Of a stretch of 64,000 nucleotides of DNA, positions 50,911 to 60,647 are shown in pieces. The position numbers and the translations under genes were made by a program. The stretch's first letter is position 1; the number at the start of each line of letters is the position of its first letter. The notes beneath the pieces were generated by a model. That model was not told the origin of the DNA and did no database searches. It saw only the letters and a list, made by a program, of their open reading frames with translations. Origin of the DNA: Siphonodentalium dalli (lineage: Eukaryota > Mollusca > Scaphopoda > Gadilida > Siphonodentaliidae); assembly GCA_032622095.1 (NCBI GenBank), contig CP136069.1, forward strand, positions 18,863,326-18,927,325, written 5' to 3'.

Positions 50911-52360
50911 GCTTTATGGTGCCCATATTCAGAAATAGCAATGGGTGATGCTTTATGGTGCCCATATTCAGAATGAGCAATGGGTGATGCCACAGTGTCC
51001 TGGGCCCACAAACAAGGTACCCTGCCTTGCTCACCGGAAGCTTACATTCCGATGAACAGACAGTCTGCCGTCAGAGCAGTTTTAGCCAGTCAAAAATAAA
51101 AATAGTATAAATAAAATTGTGGAGAACCCTGAATCTCATGAATTGCTTACAAAGCACAAAATGTGCAACTTTTAATCCCACACACAGTCGTGGCCAGGTT
51201 ATTTTGTTTATATAATCATCGGAGGTGCCGTTGTTGTCAGCGAGAGGTATCGGAATCCACCGAGATCGCAGCGGCCGCACGAATTACTATATTTTACAGA
51301 TTCCCGTTTTATCATAACAGCTACGTTTATATCTCCGTGGCTGATATTTTAGTATTATAAATTTATTATGCATATCACAAAATTCCCCGGACTATGTATA
51401 GGTTATATCAATCAATAATGATATCTTGGACCGAAGAATCATAGATGTGGTATGTCCGTCAAAATTGGGAGGCATAGAACATGTCCGAAAATTCAAATTG
51501 GCCGCGTTCCCGTTGTATAATTGTAGCATGTCCGTCATCAATGGGAAGTAACGAACTTTTCCGAAAATGGCCGAATTCCCGCGATATCTTTCCGATGCCG
51601 TGCCGTTTGTTATGTCGCCGCCTATGTATATATCATATGGTGGCAGCAAGACAGTCTAGCCTGACTATGCCACCCATCGAATATACAATACAATATTTGT
51701 TAAATGTATTATGCATTGATATAATTATGTATATTAAAATAAAATATCCTATCCTATCCTATGGTGTCGAACCTGGAACATTTCGCTGTACAATCCGCAA
51801 ATATCCCCGTGTTATTTCATGAGTTAATTCATAAGTATTGTCAGAACGGAGGACGGACTGACGGTCGTAACGAACCACAAAGCCTTTCTATCCATTAAAA
51901 TAAGAATAGTGAAAGAAACAATAGTTCACAACCTATCCGTCACATAATTTTCCCACATAATGAAGGTGGTGCACAAATGTATGGATGTCAAAAGAAAGGG
52001 GAGGTTGTCTGCTATAGGCATATTAAAGAAGATTCGAGGCTAAATGTGATGATGACCAAGGTCCCAATTTCTCGCAGACAAATTGCTCCTCGTTCTGATG
52101 ACATGAATTTTGAGGTGGAAGCTGGATCCCAGAGCGGTTTATTGGAATTTTGAAAATAGTTTTAGAACGTACCCTTCAAAATCAGAATCATTTAATGCCA
52201 AAAGTAGAATTTATACATTTTTGAAACATTCTCCCAATGAGTTAAAAAGATGCCAAAATGTTTTGATAAGACCATCATCAGTTGCAGATTGCTGACTATA
52301 TGCCATGCTAAGCGCATGTCATATCATGTTTCGACTCTGAATATGGGCACCATAAAGCCA
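50911..52360 (+). mobile_element. Possible 1.45-kb element with coding remnant
   Basis: GCTTTATGGTGCCCATATTC (50911, repeated in tandem at 50949) is mirrored by GAATATGGGCACCATAAAGC at about 52341-52360. Between lie a CpG-rich patch (51225-51290 with GCGGCCGC), a near-tandem 75-bp duplication (CATGTCCG...AATTGGCCG, 51470-51600), a (TATCC)n run, and an open frame. Boundaries and class unknown. Confidence 0.4.
51895..52149 (+). pseudogene. Coding-like open stretch of about 84 codons
   Basis: Between an upstream TAA and a stop at about 52147-52149 the frame reads with good composition (FPHNEGGAQMYGCQKKGEVV; VPISRRQIAPRSDDMNFEVE). It ends abruptly and has no start in good context. It may be the tail of a transposon gene within the 50.9-52.4-kb unit. 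I recognise no domain. Confidence 0.32.
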
Positions 52361-52381
52361 TATTTACAAATCCGTATGACA

Positions 52382-52593
52382 TGCAGTAATGCTGGAAGTA
52401 CATGTATATATGACCCTTTATAACCACAGCAGAATTATGGGAAATTTTTCAGGATTTAGTCGGAAATATGGCTTGTTGCCATTCATCAGAAATCTCATCG
52501 AGAGCTTTCCGATGAATGGCAGCAAACCATATTTCGGACTAAATCCTGAAAATTTTCCCATAATTCTGATGTGGTTTGGGGTCAATTATTTAG
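52382..52593. mobile_element. MITE family A, copy 13 (diverged)
   Basis: TGCAGTAATGCTGG at the left and TATTTAGTACACATT at the right; arms with GGGAAATTTTTCAGG / CCTGAAAATTTTCCC. Termini and centre have drifted. Confidence 0.85.
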
Positions 52594-52804
52594 TACACAT
52601 TCTGTTGACATCAAACCACATAAATGTCGTTTGCCTCAACTAGGAAAAGGGAACTATAAAACAAAAGCATCAGCTATATGACAAAACAAGCCCTGTAATA
52701 ACATAGTAAGTCTGTATTTTTTTAATTTTCAGATTCTATGATGGGTGGCATGTAATAAACACAGAACGACATGTGTGTTAAAGGCCAACTTAATTTTCGA
52801 ATCC

Positions 52805-52965
52805 CCGAATAATTCTATTTAAAATATATGCCATATTATATTTACCTTTTGAAAGAGGAAGCTAGAAAACATTGTATTACCAACTTATTCAGTGTAATAA
52901 ACAGTGAACATGTTGTTATTGTTGAGGTACAAACGTGTTTTCTGTGCTTATGTTTCATTTGGATA
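52805..52965 (-). repeat. Dispersed repeat J, copy 2
   Basis: CTTTTGAAAGAGGAAGCTAG, AACATTGTATTACCAACTTA, GAACATGTTGTTATTGTTG: about 80% like 21340-21490. Confidence 0.65.
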
Positions 52966-53080
52966 GTACTGTTGTGACTTTATACTCAAATTTACATCGG
53001 TCATGCTTGTGTAAATTATGGAGGTTATAAATTCCGACTACTTTGTGAGCTCCACTTATGAAGTTTATATTTTTTCCTCT

Positions 53081-53300
53081 TTAACCCTTTCAGTGCCAAG
53101 TGCGATTTTTGTATCAACTCATATTTCCTTGATCATTTTTCAAATTTATTGATTATAATAATGTGATATATTGATGGAAAGAGCTCTATGTATCACTGTA
53201 TGTGACGGTCCCAACTCGAAAATGCACGATTTAAGTGTGATCGAGCGATTTTGCTTTGCATCACTTTCAATTATGGAATTTTTTCTGGGTAATTAAATCA
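53081..53300 (+). mobile_element. Family D left arm joined to an H fragment
   Basis: TTAACCCTTTCAGTGCCAAG and one copy of the 96-bp arm seen in D3, ending GGAAAGAGCTCTATG; then GTGACGGTCCCAACTCGAAA and GCGATTTTGCTTTGCATCAC match the inner part of an H end (40490-40580). Confidence 0.75.
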
Positions 53301-53455
53301 ATGTTTATTGTGATATCTGCTCACAAAAGTCAAACAAAGGCAAGCAGTATCAAGCTGAGACCACCCCCTAATGTGAAGTAGATTATATTATACTGTACTG
53401 CTCTCCAAATATTAAGTTTGTAGTGTGCTACACAAATAATAGCTAAAACATGAAG

Positions 53456-53843
53456 TTAACCCTTTACCCAACAAAACGGCCAAAACCGGCCAAATAAAGC
53501 TTCAACAGCCTAAAATATCTTCGGTCTGTCTCAATAGAACCATACAAATATGGATATCATTGGAACCGGCTCATTGACCACATTGTGATAGTTACAGTTA
53601 TGCCCTGTGTCAATGCATTCTCTTATATATGCGAGTCGACCATAGGTCGCCTCGCATATATAAGAGAATGCATTGGCCTAAAAAAACACTTTTTACCATT
53701 TTTTCTTACATTCTTTAACAATTTTATAATTTTTAATGTGTTAAGCCAATGCATTCTCTTATATATGCGAAGCGACCTATGGTCGACTCGCATATATAAG
53801 AGAATGCATTGGCACAGGGCCCTTCTGTTGGGTAAAGGGTTAA
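53456..53843 (+). mobile_element. MITE family E, copy 6
   Basis: TTAACCCTTTACCCAACA to GGTAAAGGGTTAA; both hairpins, full spacer. Confidence 0.95.
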
Positions 53844-53997
53844 GGCATTCTAAAGTTTACATTATATTGAGAATATAACAACCCTTTTACACCAACTCTG
53901 TCAATTTAATATAAACCTCTCCAGTCCAGAACACATGGAGATAAGCCATTATCATAAGATATTAATATTCATTAGTGAAGTGTTGCTTTCAAATTAC

Positions 53998-54064
53998 CCT
54001 TTGGTTTGAAAATATCTGATAACCACTGCCCTTCCTTATCATAATTGAGCAAGAGGCCAGACAT
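53998..54064 (-). CDS. Predicted exon a (67 bp)
   Basis: Minus-strand ATTCATGTCCAG acceptor and AAAGG|GTAATT donor. The exon starts ATG, but the Met need not be the initiator. Twenty-two codons include LLLNYDKEGQWLSDIFKPK, and one base remains, completing a Gly codon with exon b. The other frames are less protein-like. It would be the most upstream exon seen here. The acceptor pyrimidine tract is weak, so a first coding exon starting at this ATG is an alternative. Confidence 0.5.
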
Positions 54065-54171
54065 CTGGACATGAATACATTAGTTGGATGAGGCCAAACC
54101 AATATTATAGCCTCGTTTTACGAACATTTGAGAGGGTGAAATTAGATGCAGCAGGAGAAGAGATATTGTTT

Positions 54172-54543
54172 TTAACCCTTTACCCAACAGAAGGGCCCTG
54201 TGCCAATACATTCTCTTATATATGCGAGTCGACCATAGGTCGCCTCGCATATATAAGAGAATGCATTGGCTTAATGCATAAAAAATTATAAAATTGTTAA
54301 AGAATGTAAGGCCAATGTAAGGCCAATGCATTCTCTTATATATGCGAGGCGACCTATGGTCGACTCGCATATATAAGAGAATGCATTGGCACAGGGCATA
54401 ACTGTAACTATCACAATGTGGTCAAGGAGCCGGTTCCAATGATATCCATATTTGTATGGTTCTATTGAGACAGACTGAAGATATTTTAGGCTGTTGAAGC
54501 TTTATTTGGCCGGTTTTGGCCAGTTTGTTGGGTAAAGGGTTAA
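54172..54543 (-). mobile_element. MITE family E, copy 7 (reverse)
   Basis: TTAACCCTTTACCCAACAGA to GGGTAAAGGGTTAA; both hairpins present; short spacer with AATGTAAGGCC doubled. Confidence 0.95.
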
Positions 54544-54608
54544 ATGTGCGTCACTTCCACAATAAATTACAAATGAAAAATACACAGTACACAAATTTCT
54601 CATTATTT

Positions 54609-54726
54609 TTAACCCTTTTATGACTCGAGCTTCCTGAAATTTTGTGAAAACCTTGTTCCAATGCATTCTCTTATATATGCGAGTCTCTCATAGGGAGCCT
54701 CATATATATAAGAGAATACATTGGCC
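54609..54726. mobile_element. MITE family C, copy 10 (left half)
   Basis: TTAACCCTTTTATGACTCG, one hairpin (loop TCTCTCATAGGGAG), ends at ATACATTGGCC. Confidence 0.87.
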
Positions 54727-54847
54727 CTGAAACACATACTTTTCATGCAAAATGGTTCACCAGTGATCAGTGTTAGCGGGCAAATAAAATTATCTTCATT
54801 TTATCACTCCCTGTTGGTTTTATTTAGTGACAGTTACACAGGTGATG

Positions 54848-55045
54848 TACAGTAATGCTCTAAGTAATCGACTTCTTCTGTGGGTAACTTTTCAGGATTT
54901 AGTCGGAAATATGGCTTGTTGCCATTTGTCGGAAAGCTCTCTCTCTGAGAGCTTTCTGATGAATGGCAACAAGCCATATTTCCGACTAAATCCTAAAAAC
55001 TTACCCATAATTCTGCTGTGGTCGATTACTTAGAGCATTACTGTA
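54848..55045. mobile_element. MITE family A, copy 14
   Basis: TACAGTAATGCTCTAAGTAA to GAGCATTACTGTA, with deletions in both arms near CCACAGCAG. TA flanks. Confidence 0.9.
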
Positions 55046-55527
55046 TGCATTAGTCTGTGGATCGGGTAGGGGAATGTGTTGCATGGGGATTTTTGGTGAG
55101 GAGAAAGGGACCTGCTGCCCCTATAGCGAAAGTTCAGAGAAGAGATACAGTACCCAATCTTTAAATTGCTGTATCCTAATACGCAATGATAGCATATGAT
55201 TCAGAGTATTTATCTGAGTCTGCATCAGGACCAGTGTTGGGATTTTAAACTGATAGCTTATGATTAGTCCGGCCTGGCCAGTCTCTCCAGGGCACAATAT
55301 GGAGAGCCCAGGTCTATCACTGGACAATCTGGCTATAGTCTGGACAATCCGGCTGTAGTCTCACATGAAATACTTGACTTCATAAAAAGGTGCCTCATTA
55401 ATGGTTTTCAATTGTATCAATTACCAATGAGAAACCACTTCATGAATTTCTTTTAACGCAGCCTGAGGCTACATGGTATACACTAAACATTCAAACATTT
55501 TAACATGAAATTCATCTGATCAATAAG
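55046..55527. other. Unique DNA, no gene supported
   Basis: A minus-strand frame at 55121-55327 has mixed composition without splice context. GTCTGGACAATCYGGCTRTA is a short tandem pair near 55320-55360. Confidence 0.4.
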
Positions 55528-55797
55528 TTAACCCTTTACCGAACAAACCGGCCAATGCATTCTCTTATATATGCGAGTCGACCATAGGTCGCCTCGCATA
55601 TATAAGAGAATGCATTGGCCTAAAAAAAATATTTTTTTAACACTTTTTACCATTTTTTCTTACATTCTTTAACAATTTTATAATTTTTAATGTGTTAAGC
55701 CAATGCATTCTCTTATATATGCGAGGCGACCTATGGTCGACTCGCATATATAAGAGAATGCATTGGCACATGGCCCTTCTGTTGGGTAAAGGGTTAA
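55528..55797 (+). mobile_element. MITE family E, copy 8 (left arm shortened)
   Basis: TTAACCCTTTACCGAACAAA then directly GGCCAATGCATT: the part from CAAATAAAGC to CCCTGTG is deleted. Both hairpins and the right end GGTAAAGGGTTAA are intact. Confidence 0.94.
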
Positions 55798-55840
55798 AGA
55801 AATCTGATAGCAAACTTATGATCAGAGGAAGAGCAGATTA

Positions 55841-57047
55841 CAAGTGGGTAGATATCAACCAAGTGGGTAGATATCAACCAAGTGGGTAGATATCAACCAA
55901 GTGGGTAGATATCAACCAAGTGGGTAGATATCAACCAAGTGGGCAGATATCAACCAAGTGGGCAGATATCAACCAAGTGGGTAGATATCAACCAAGTGGG
56001 CAGATATCAACCAAGTGGGTAGATATCAACCAAGTGGGTAGATATCAACCAAGTGGGTAGATATCAACCAAGTGGGTAGATATCAACCAAGTGGGTAGAT
56101 ATCAACCAAGTGGGTAGATATCAACCAAGTGGGTAGATATCAACCAAGTGGGTAGATATCAACCAAGTGGGTAGATATCAACCAAGTGGGTAGATATCAA
56201 CCAAGTGGGTAGATATCAACCAAGTGGGTAGATATCAACCAAGTGGGTAGATATCAACCAAGTGGGTAGATATCAACCAAGTGGGTAGATATCAACCAAG
56301 TGGGTAGATATCAACCAAGTGGGTAGATATCAACCAAGTGGGTAGATATCAACCAAGTGTTCATCATGGGTAGATATCAACCAAGTGGGTAGATATCAAC
56401 CAAGTGGGTAGATATCAACCAAGTGGGTAGATATCAACCAAGTGGGTAGATATCAACCAAATGGGTAGATATCAACCAAGTGGGTAGATATCAACCAAGT
56501 GGGTAGATATCAACCAAGTGGGTAGATATCAACCAAGTGGGTAGATATCAACCAAGTGGGTAGATATCAACCAAGTGTTCATCATGGGCAGATATCAACC
56601 AAGTGGGTAGATATCAACCAAGTGGGTAGATATCAACCAAGTGATGATTACAAATGGGTAGATATCAACCAAGTGATGATTACAAGTGGGTAGATATCAA
56701 CCAAGTGATGATTACAAGTGGGTAGATATCAACCAATTGGGTAGATATCAACCAAGTGATGATTACAAGTGGGTAGATATCAACCAAGTGGGTAGATATC
56801 AACCAAGTGGGTAGATATCAACCAAGTGGGTAGATATCAACCAAGTGGGTAGATATCAACCAAGTGGGTAGATATCAACCAAGTGATGATTACAAATGGG
56901 TAGATATCAACCAAGTGATGATTACAAGTGGGTAGATATCAACCAAGTGATCATCATGGGTAGATATCAACCAAGTGGGTAGATATCAACCAAATGGGTA
57001 GATATCAACCAAGTGTTCATCATGTATCAACCAAGTGATCATCATGT
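55841..57047 (+). repeat. 19-bp satellite, about 60 copies, between E8 and E9
   Basis: Unit GTGGGTAGATATCAACCAA repeated almost without change for 0.8 kb, then with interspersed variants GTGATGATTACAA and GTGTTCATCATGG. Each unit carries the palindrome GATATC. The array starts 44 bp after E8 and ends 20 bp before E9. Confidence 0.96.
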
Positions 57048-57067
57048 TTCAAAGCACTGTCCTGATG

Positions 57068-57455
57068 TTAACCCTTTACCCAACAAACCGGCCAAAACCG
57101 GCCAAATAAAGCTTCAACAGCCTAAAATATCTTCGGTCTGTCTCAATAGAACCATACAAATATGGATATCATTGGAACCGGCTCCTTGACCACATTGTGA
57201 TAGTTACAGTTATGCCCTGTGCCAATGCATTCTATTATATATGCGAGTCGACCATAGGTCGCCTCGCATATATAAGAGAATGCATTGGCCTAAAAAAACA
57301 CTTTTTACCATTTTTTCTTACATTCTTTAACAATTTTATAATTTCTAATGTGTTAAGCCAATGCATTCTCTTATATATGCGAGGCGACCTGTGGTCGACT
57401 CGCATATATAAGAGAATGCATTGGCACAGGGCCCTTCTGTTGGGTAAAGGGTTAA
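57068..57455 (+). mobile_element. MITE family E, copy 9
   Basis: TTAACCCTTTACCCAACA to GGTAAAGGGTTAA; both hairpins with single substitutions (TTCTATTATATATG; CTGTGGTCG). Confidence 0.95.
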
Positions 57456-57497
57456 ACTGTAGATATTCATGATATAACTTTTATCTTGTAACAAATT
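57456..57497. repeat. Direct repeat flanking C11 (left copy)
   Basis: ACTGTAGATATTCATGATAT, then AACTTTTATCTTGTAACAAA recurs at 58781-58827 directly after C11 with three or four differences. This is far longer than a TTAA duplication. Confidence 0.9.
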
Positions 57498-58780
57498 TTA
57501 ATAATTTCATCACAGGAGCTACACTGGTGCAGCATTAAGGATCCTTTGCCAGTGCATTCTCTGATATGTGAGTAAAAACAGAGAATGCAACTGGCTTACA
57601 CGGTCAAAGGTAAATAGTGTTGGGCCAGTATTAGTGACAGGATTTGCGTGCCCGCTCGAAGGGCGACACGAGGACGGTGTGGGCTCATCCGAAGATCGCC
57701 CTTACGCCCTGACTTGAATTTTCTTGGATTTGTAGGTACAATACGTCTAGGTCGTGGCTCAGGAGGATCAGGTGAAGTGGGATTCTAGCTGTTAGGAGAT
57801 TTTTTATTTTTATTTTTATTTTTATTTTTGTTTTTGGATTCCTTTCGTTTCTTTTTTGGTGGTGATGACTCACAGGATGATGATTCTGATTCTGATGGTG
57901 GTAAATTTGCGAAAATTTCTTCAATGGTGCTATTAAAGCGTCTGACAGACTCATCGTCTTCTTCCCAGTCTGGGTCACTTTCTCTCAAGGATTCGGCGGC
58001 TTCTGCTTTTGTTGAGGGCGAAGTCTCGGGGTCGGTGTATTCCGGAGTCTTCGGAACGAAGTCAGAGGGGTCCTCGTCTTCGTTTGTAGTAACCTCGTCT
58101 GGCCGTGATGGTGGTGGTGATGGTGATTCCATCCCCTGGGCAGACTGGACCGGGATCTCAGCTGTATGGGCGGAGTTGACTGGTGAAGTTTCCGTCGCCT
58201 TTTGCGCCTTCCATGCTGCGAGTCTCTCGGCATCTCTCTTTTTTCTTGATGGTGTTTTCTTCTTTTTCTTGATCATCTTCTTTTGTCGTGGTTTGCGTGC
58301 TGATCTGGTATTTTCCAGTCCGGTAGGGAGCCCTGAAAAGGGCTGTGCCGGGCCGGTTTGGAAATCCAGAACCAGCTGGTATCTGCCTTTATGAGCATGA
58401 AGTGACCAGCTCAGACAAGGCGTGACATGCATGGCATCCAGCATATTAGTGACACTAATTGGTATTAATGGTGGCGAGTTCATCCTGAGAGGTGGCGATC
58501 CAAGCTCTCTGGAGGTCCGACTGTTAATGGTAACGACCATAACGATGAACGATGATGTGATGTGTTGGGCCAGTCACCAGTGCATTCTCTTATATGTGAG
58601 CCTCGCAAAAAAAAAAGAGAATGCACCGGCTTACAAGGTCACTGGTAAATAGTGTTGGGCCAGTCACCAGTGCATTCTCTTATATATTAGAGGCTCCCTA
58701 TGGGAGACTCGCATATAAGAGAATGCATTGGCACAGGGTTTTCGCAAAATTTCATGAAGCTCCAGTCATGGAAGGGTTAA
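57498..58780. mobile_element. MITE family C, copy 11, enlarged, carrying a captured ORF
   Basis: Left end is degraded (TTAATAATTTCATCACAGG), right end normal (CATGGAAGGGTTAA). Three hairpins instead of two, the middle one with an A10 loop (58607). GTGTTGGGCCAG occurs at 57617, 58562 and 58653; the first two bracket 0.93 kb of GC-rich, non-element DNA that contains an ORF. Confidence 0.85.
57785..58540 (-). CDS. Captured ORF, disordered charged protein (251 aa)
   Basis: Best long ORF of the window, clearly richer in GC than its surroundings. Residues 24-70 look folded (WSLHAHKGRYQLVLDFQTG); 82-112 are strongly basic (KKKKKTPSRKKRDAERLAAW); 138-200 are Pro/Ser/Asp/Glu-rich; 216-251 are Ser then Lys-Asn repeats encoded by an ATTTTT-type microsatellite. 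After a TAG stop the same frame stays open for over 50 codons with basic, Arg/Pro-rich sequence (PPEPRPRRIVPTNPRKFKSG), so the stop may be a recent truncation. Upstream the frame closes at TGA just inside the C element. The K-x-P-S-R-x-x-R-D basic motif recalls uncharacterised repetitive invertebrate ORFs; this is recollection only. Function unknown, possibly nucleic-acid binding. The plus-strand 188-codon frame over the same DNA is its shadow. Confidence 0.6.
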   Translation of the reverse strand: MVVTINSRTSRELGSPPLRMNSPPLIPISVTNMLDAMHVTPCLSWSLHAHKGRYQLVLDFQTGPAQPFSGLPTGLENTRSARKPRQKKMIKKKKKTPSRKKRDAERLAAWKAQKATETSPVNSAHTAEIPVQSAQGMESPSPPPSRPDEVTTNEDEDPSDFVPKTPEYTDPETSPSTKAEAAESLRESDPDWEEDDESVRRFNSTIEEIFANLPPSESESSSCESSPPKKKRKESKNKNKNKNKNKKSPNS

Positions 58781-58830
58781 ACTGTAGATATTCATGATTT
58801 AACTTTTATCTTGTAACGAATGTTAATGAG
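58781..58830. repeat. Direct repeat flanking C11 (right copy)
   Basis: ACTGTAGATATTCATGATTT, AACTTTTATCTTGTAACGAA; partner of 57456-57497. Confidence 0.9.
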
Positions 58831-58859
58831 CAAAAAAATATAAACTTCATTCATAAGTG

Positions 58860-59020
58860 AAGTTTACAAAGTGTGCAAAAAACAAATACAAGAGCAGAAT
58901 GATTCATATTCATTGGAGGGAAATGTTCAAGAAATGTTCAGATGGTCGTTTGTTAAATTTATTATCTTAACATTTCGAATCGAGAATACTCATCAATGAG
59001 TATTTAGTATAAGAAAGGGT
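58860..59020 (-). mobile_element. Family F fragment (reverse)
   Basis: AGAGCAGAATGATTCATATT, GAGGGAAATGTTCAAG and ACTCATCAATGAGTATTTAG, TATAAGAAAGGGTCAAGG. The terminal TTAA is changed to GTCAA. Confidence 0.75.
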
Positions 59021-59325
59021 CAAGGAATAAGGGGTTACGATTGAATAGTTCCAGTCAACATCAGTCCGAGCCAAAAATGACTCCGCTAAATGTCAAGATC
59101 GAAATACAACATGTTATCTGATATGTGTGAAAACAAATGAAGAACTGATATGTCTGGGGAAACTTGACTCATGGAAAGGTCATTCACCATGCTAAGGGGG
59201 AAAACAGGAACTAAATTATTGGATCTCTATGGGTACTGGTTTAGCGTGATTTACCAGTGTTTAATAGAGGCACTAAGCCATGCTTGTTTATCTGGTGGAG
59301 GCATGATGCTCAGAAATGATGAATG
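58985..59325 (+). repeat. Inverted segmental duplication, copy 2
   Basis: Partner of 49393-49745; see there. The open frame of copy 1 is interrupted here (ATGAAGAACTGA). Confidence 0.82.
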
Positions 59326-59451
59326 AATAATTAATTGGATAAAGAAATTGTACCTACAGAATACAGCAGGATTCACAAATTAAAAGTGAAAAACACAATT
59401 CACATGCAGAATCCAGGTGGTGGTGTGACCTAATGGTGATCTTCCCATAGG

Positions 59452-59837
59452 GGAAGTGATAGAGTGCAATGTGTGATTGGGGTTGTCTTTACAAGTTAAA
59501 CTACATACAGGGAAGTGATACAAATGTGATTTACAGTTTGGGGTTGTCTTTACAAGTTAAACTACATATGGGAAGTGATACAATGTGATTTACGGTTTGG
59601 GGTTGTCTTTACAAGTTAAACTACATACAGAGAAGTGAAACAATGTGATTTACGGTTTGGGGTTGTCTTTACAAGTTAAACTACATATGGGAAGTGATAC
59701 AATGTGATTTACGGTTTGGGGGGTTGTCTTTACAAGTTAAACTACATACGGGAAGTGATACAATGTGATTAACGGTTCGGGGTTGTCTTTACAAGTTAAA
59801 CTACATACGGGAAATGATACAATGTGATTTACAGTGA
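59452..59837 (+). repeat. 59-bp minisatellite, about 6.5 units
   Basis: Unit GGGAAGTGATACAATGTGAT, TTACGGTTTGGGGTTGTC, TTTACAAGTTAAACTACATAC. The last unit runs straight into the B12 interior (GTGATGACTCAGATTGAAGT). Confidence 0.95.
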
Positions 59838-60148
59838 TGACTCAGATTGAAGTTCCCAAATGGTGAATATTGTGATGTATACCCATTGGGAACCTCGATT
59901 ATGCAATGTGTCTTCTGCCAATTTGAGGATATAGAGAAACTAAACTAAAAAAGAAATAGAACCTATGGGAAGAAGTTTCTATAGAAATTTAATAATAAAT
60001 AAACTTTCCAGAGAAGATGAGGTCTAAGCAGAATGAGGTCCCCATAGGGTAAATTTAGTGATGCTAGCCCGCTATGTGGGATAGCATCACTAAATTAACC
60101 CTCTGTGGACCTCATCCTGCAAATAACAGACATACTAACTCATGCTTG
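59838..60148. mobile_element. MITE family B, copy 12 (left part replaced)
   Basis: Starts inside the B interior (CAGATTGAAGTTCCCAAATG), right palindrome complete, ends ACTAACTCATGCTTG. The left palindrome and terminus are missing where the 59-bp array lies. Confidence 0.85.
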
Positions 60149-60196
60149 AGAAGCAAACTACCTTAAGTGAGCAATTGCCAAACTTACCCAGATAAT
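60149..60196. repeat. Inverted duplicate of the C9 flank
   Basis: CTTAAGTGAGCAATTGCCAAACTTACCCAGAT is the reverse of 48842-48890, so C12 and C9 share a flank and probably derive from one insertion before the segment was duplicated. Motif shown split: CTTAAGTGAGCAATTGCC and AAACTTACCCAGAT are its two halves. Confidence 0.8.
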
Positions 60197-60463
60197 TTAA
60201 CCCTTTCATGACGGAACTCACTGGTGCAGCATTAATCATCCTGTGCCAGTGCCTTCTCCTATATATTTGAGTCTCCCACAGGGAGCCTCAAATATATAAG
60301 AGAATGCACTGGGTTACAATGTCAAGGTAAATATTGTTAGGCTAAAGTATTCTCTTATATATGTGAGCCTCCCTATGGTCGACTCGCATACATGTATATA
60401 CAAGAATGTATTGGCACAGGTTTTTCGAAAAATTTCAGGAAGCTCCATTCATGGAAAGGTTAA
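60197..60463. mobile_element. MITE family C, copy 12
   Basis: TTAACCCTTTCATGACGGA to CATGGAAAGGTTAA; two hairpins, the second with mixed loop (CTCCCTATGGTCGAC) and an insertion (ATACATGTATATACAAG). Confidence 0.9.
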
Positions 60464-60647
60464 TGAAGCTACATGTACCTTGTTTTGCTTACACAAAATT
60501 GAGCTTTAAATACCTGAAAATCTAACCAGCATCTAACATCACCATCCACAGATGCATATTAATAAACTTAAAATGCTATGAAACATGGGCTCCATGCTAT
60601 GGGGAAAATAGGAATTAACTCATCAGCTGTATACTCGCTCTCGGAGC
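60464..60647. other. No gene supported
   Basis: An apparent minus-strand donor (TTTTCAG|GTATTT, 60514) has no acceptor that leaves an open frame. Confidence 0.45.

Noticed and set aside
55841-57047. Regularly spaced repeats considered as a CRISPR array
   Set aside because: Units of 19 bp are directly contiguous without unique spacers, and the context is eukaryotic.
57828-58394. 188-codon plus-strand frame with Ser/Asp-rich sequence
   Set aside because: Exact shadow of the minus-strand captured ORF, which has more natural composition.
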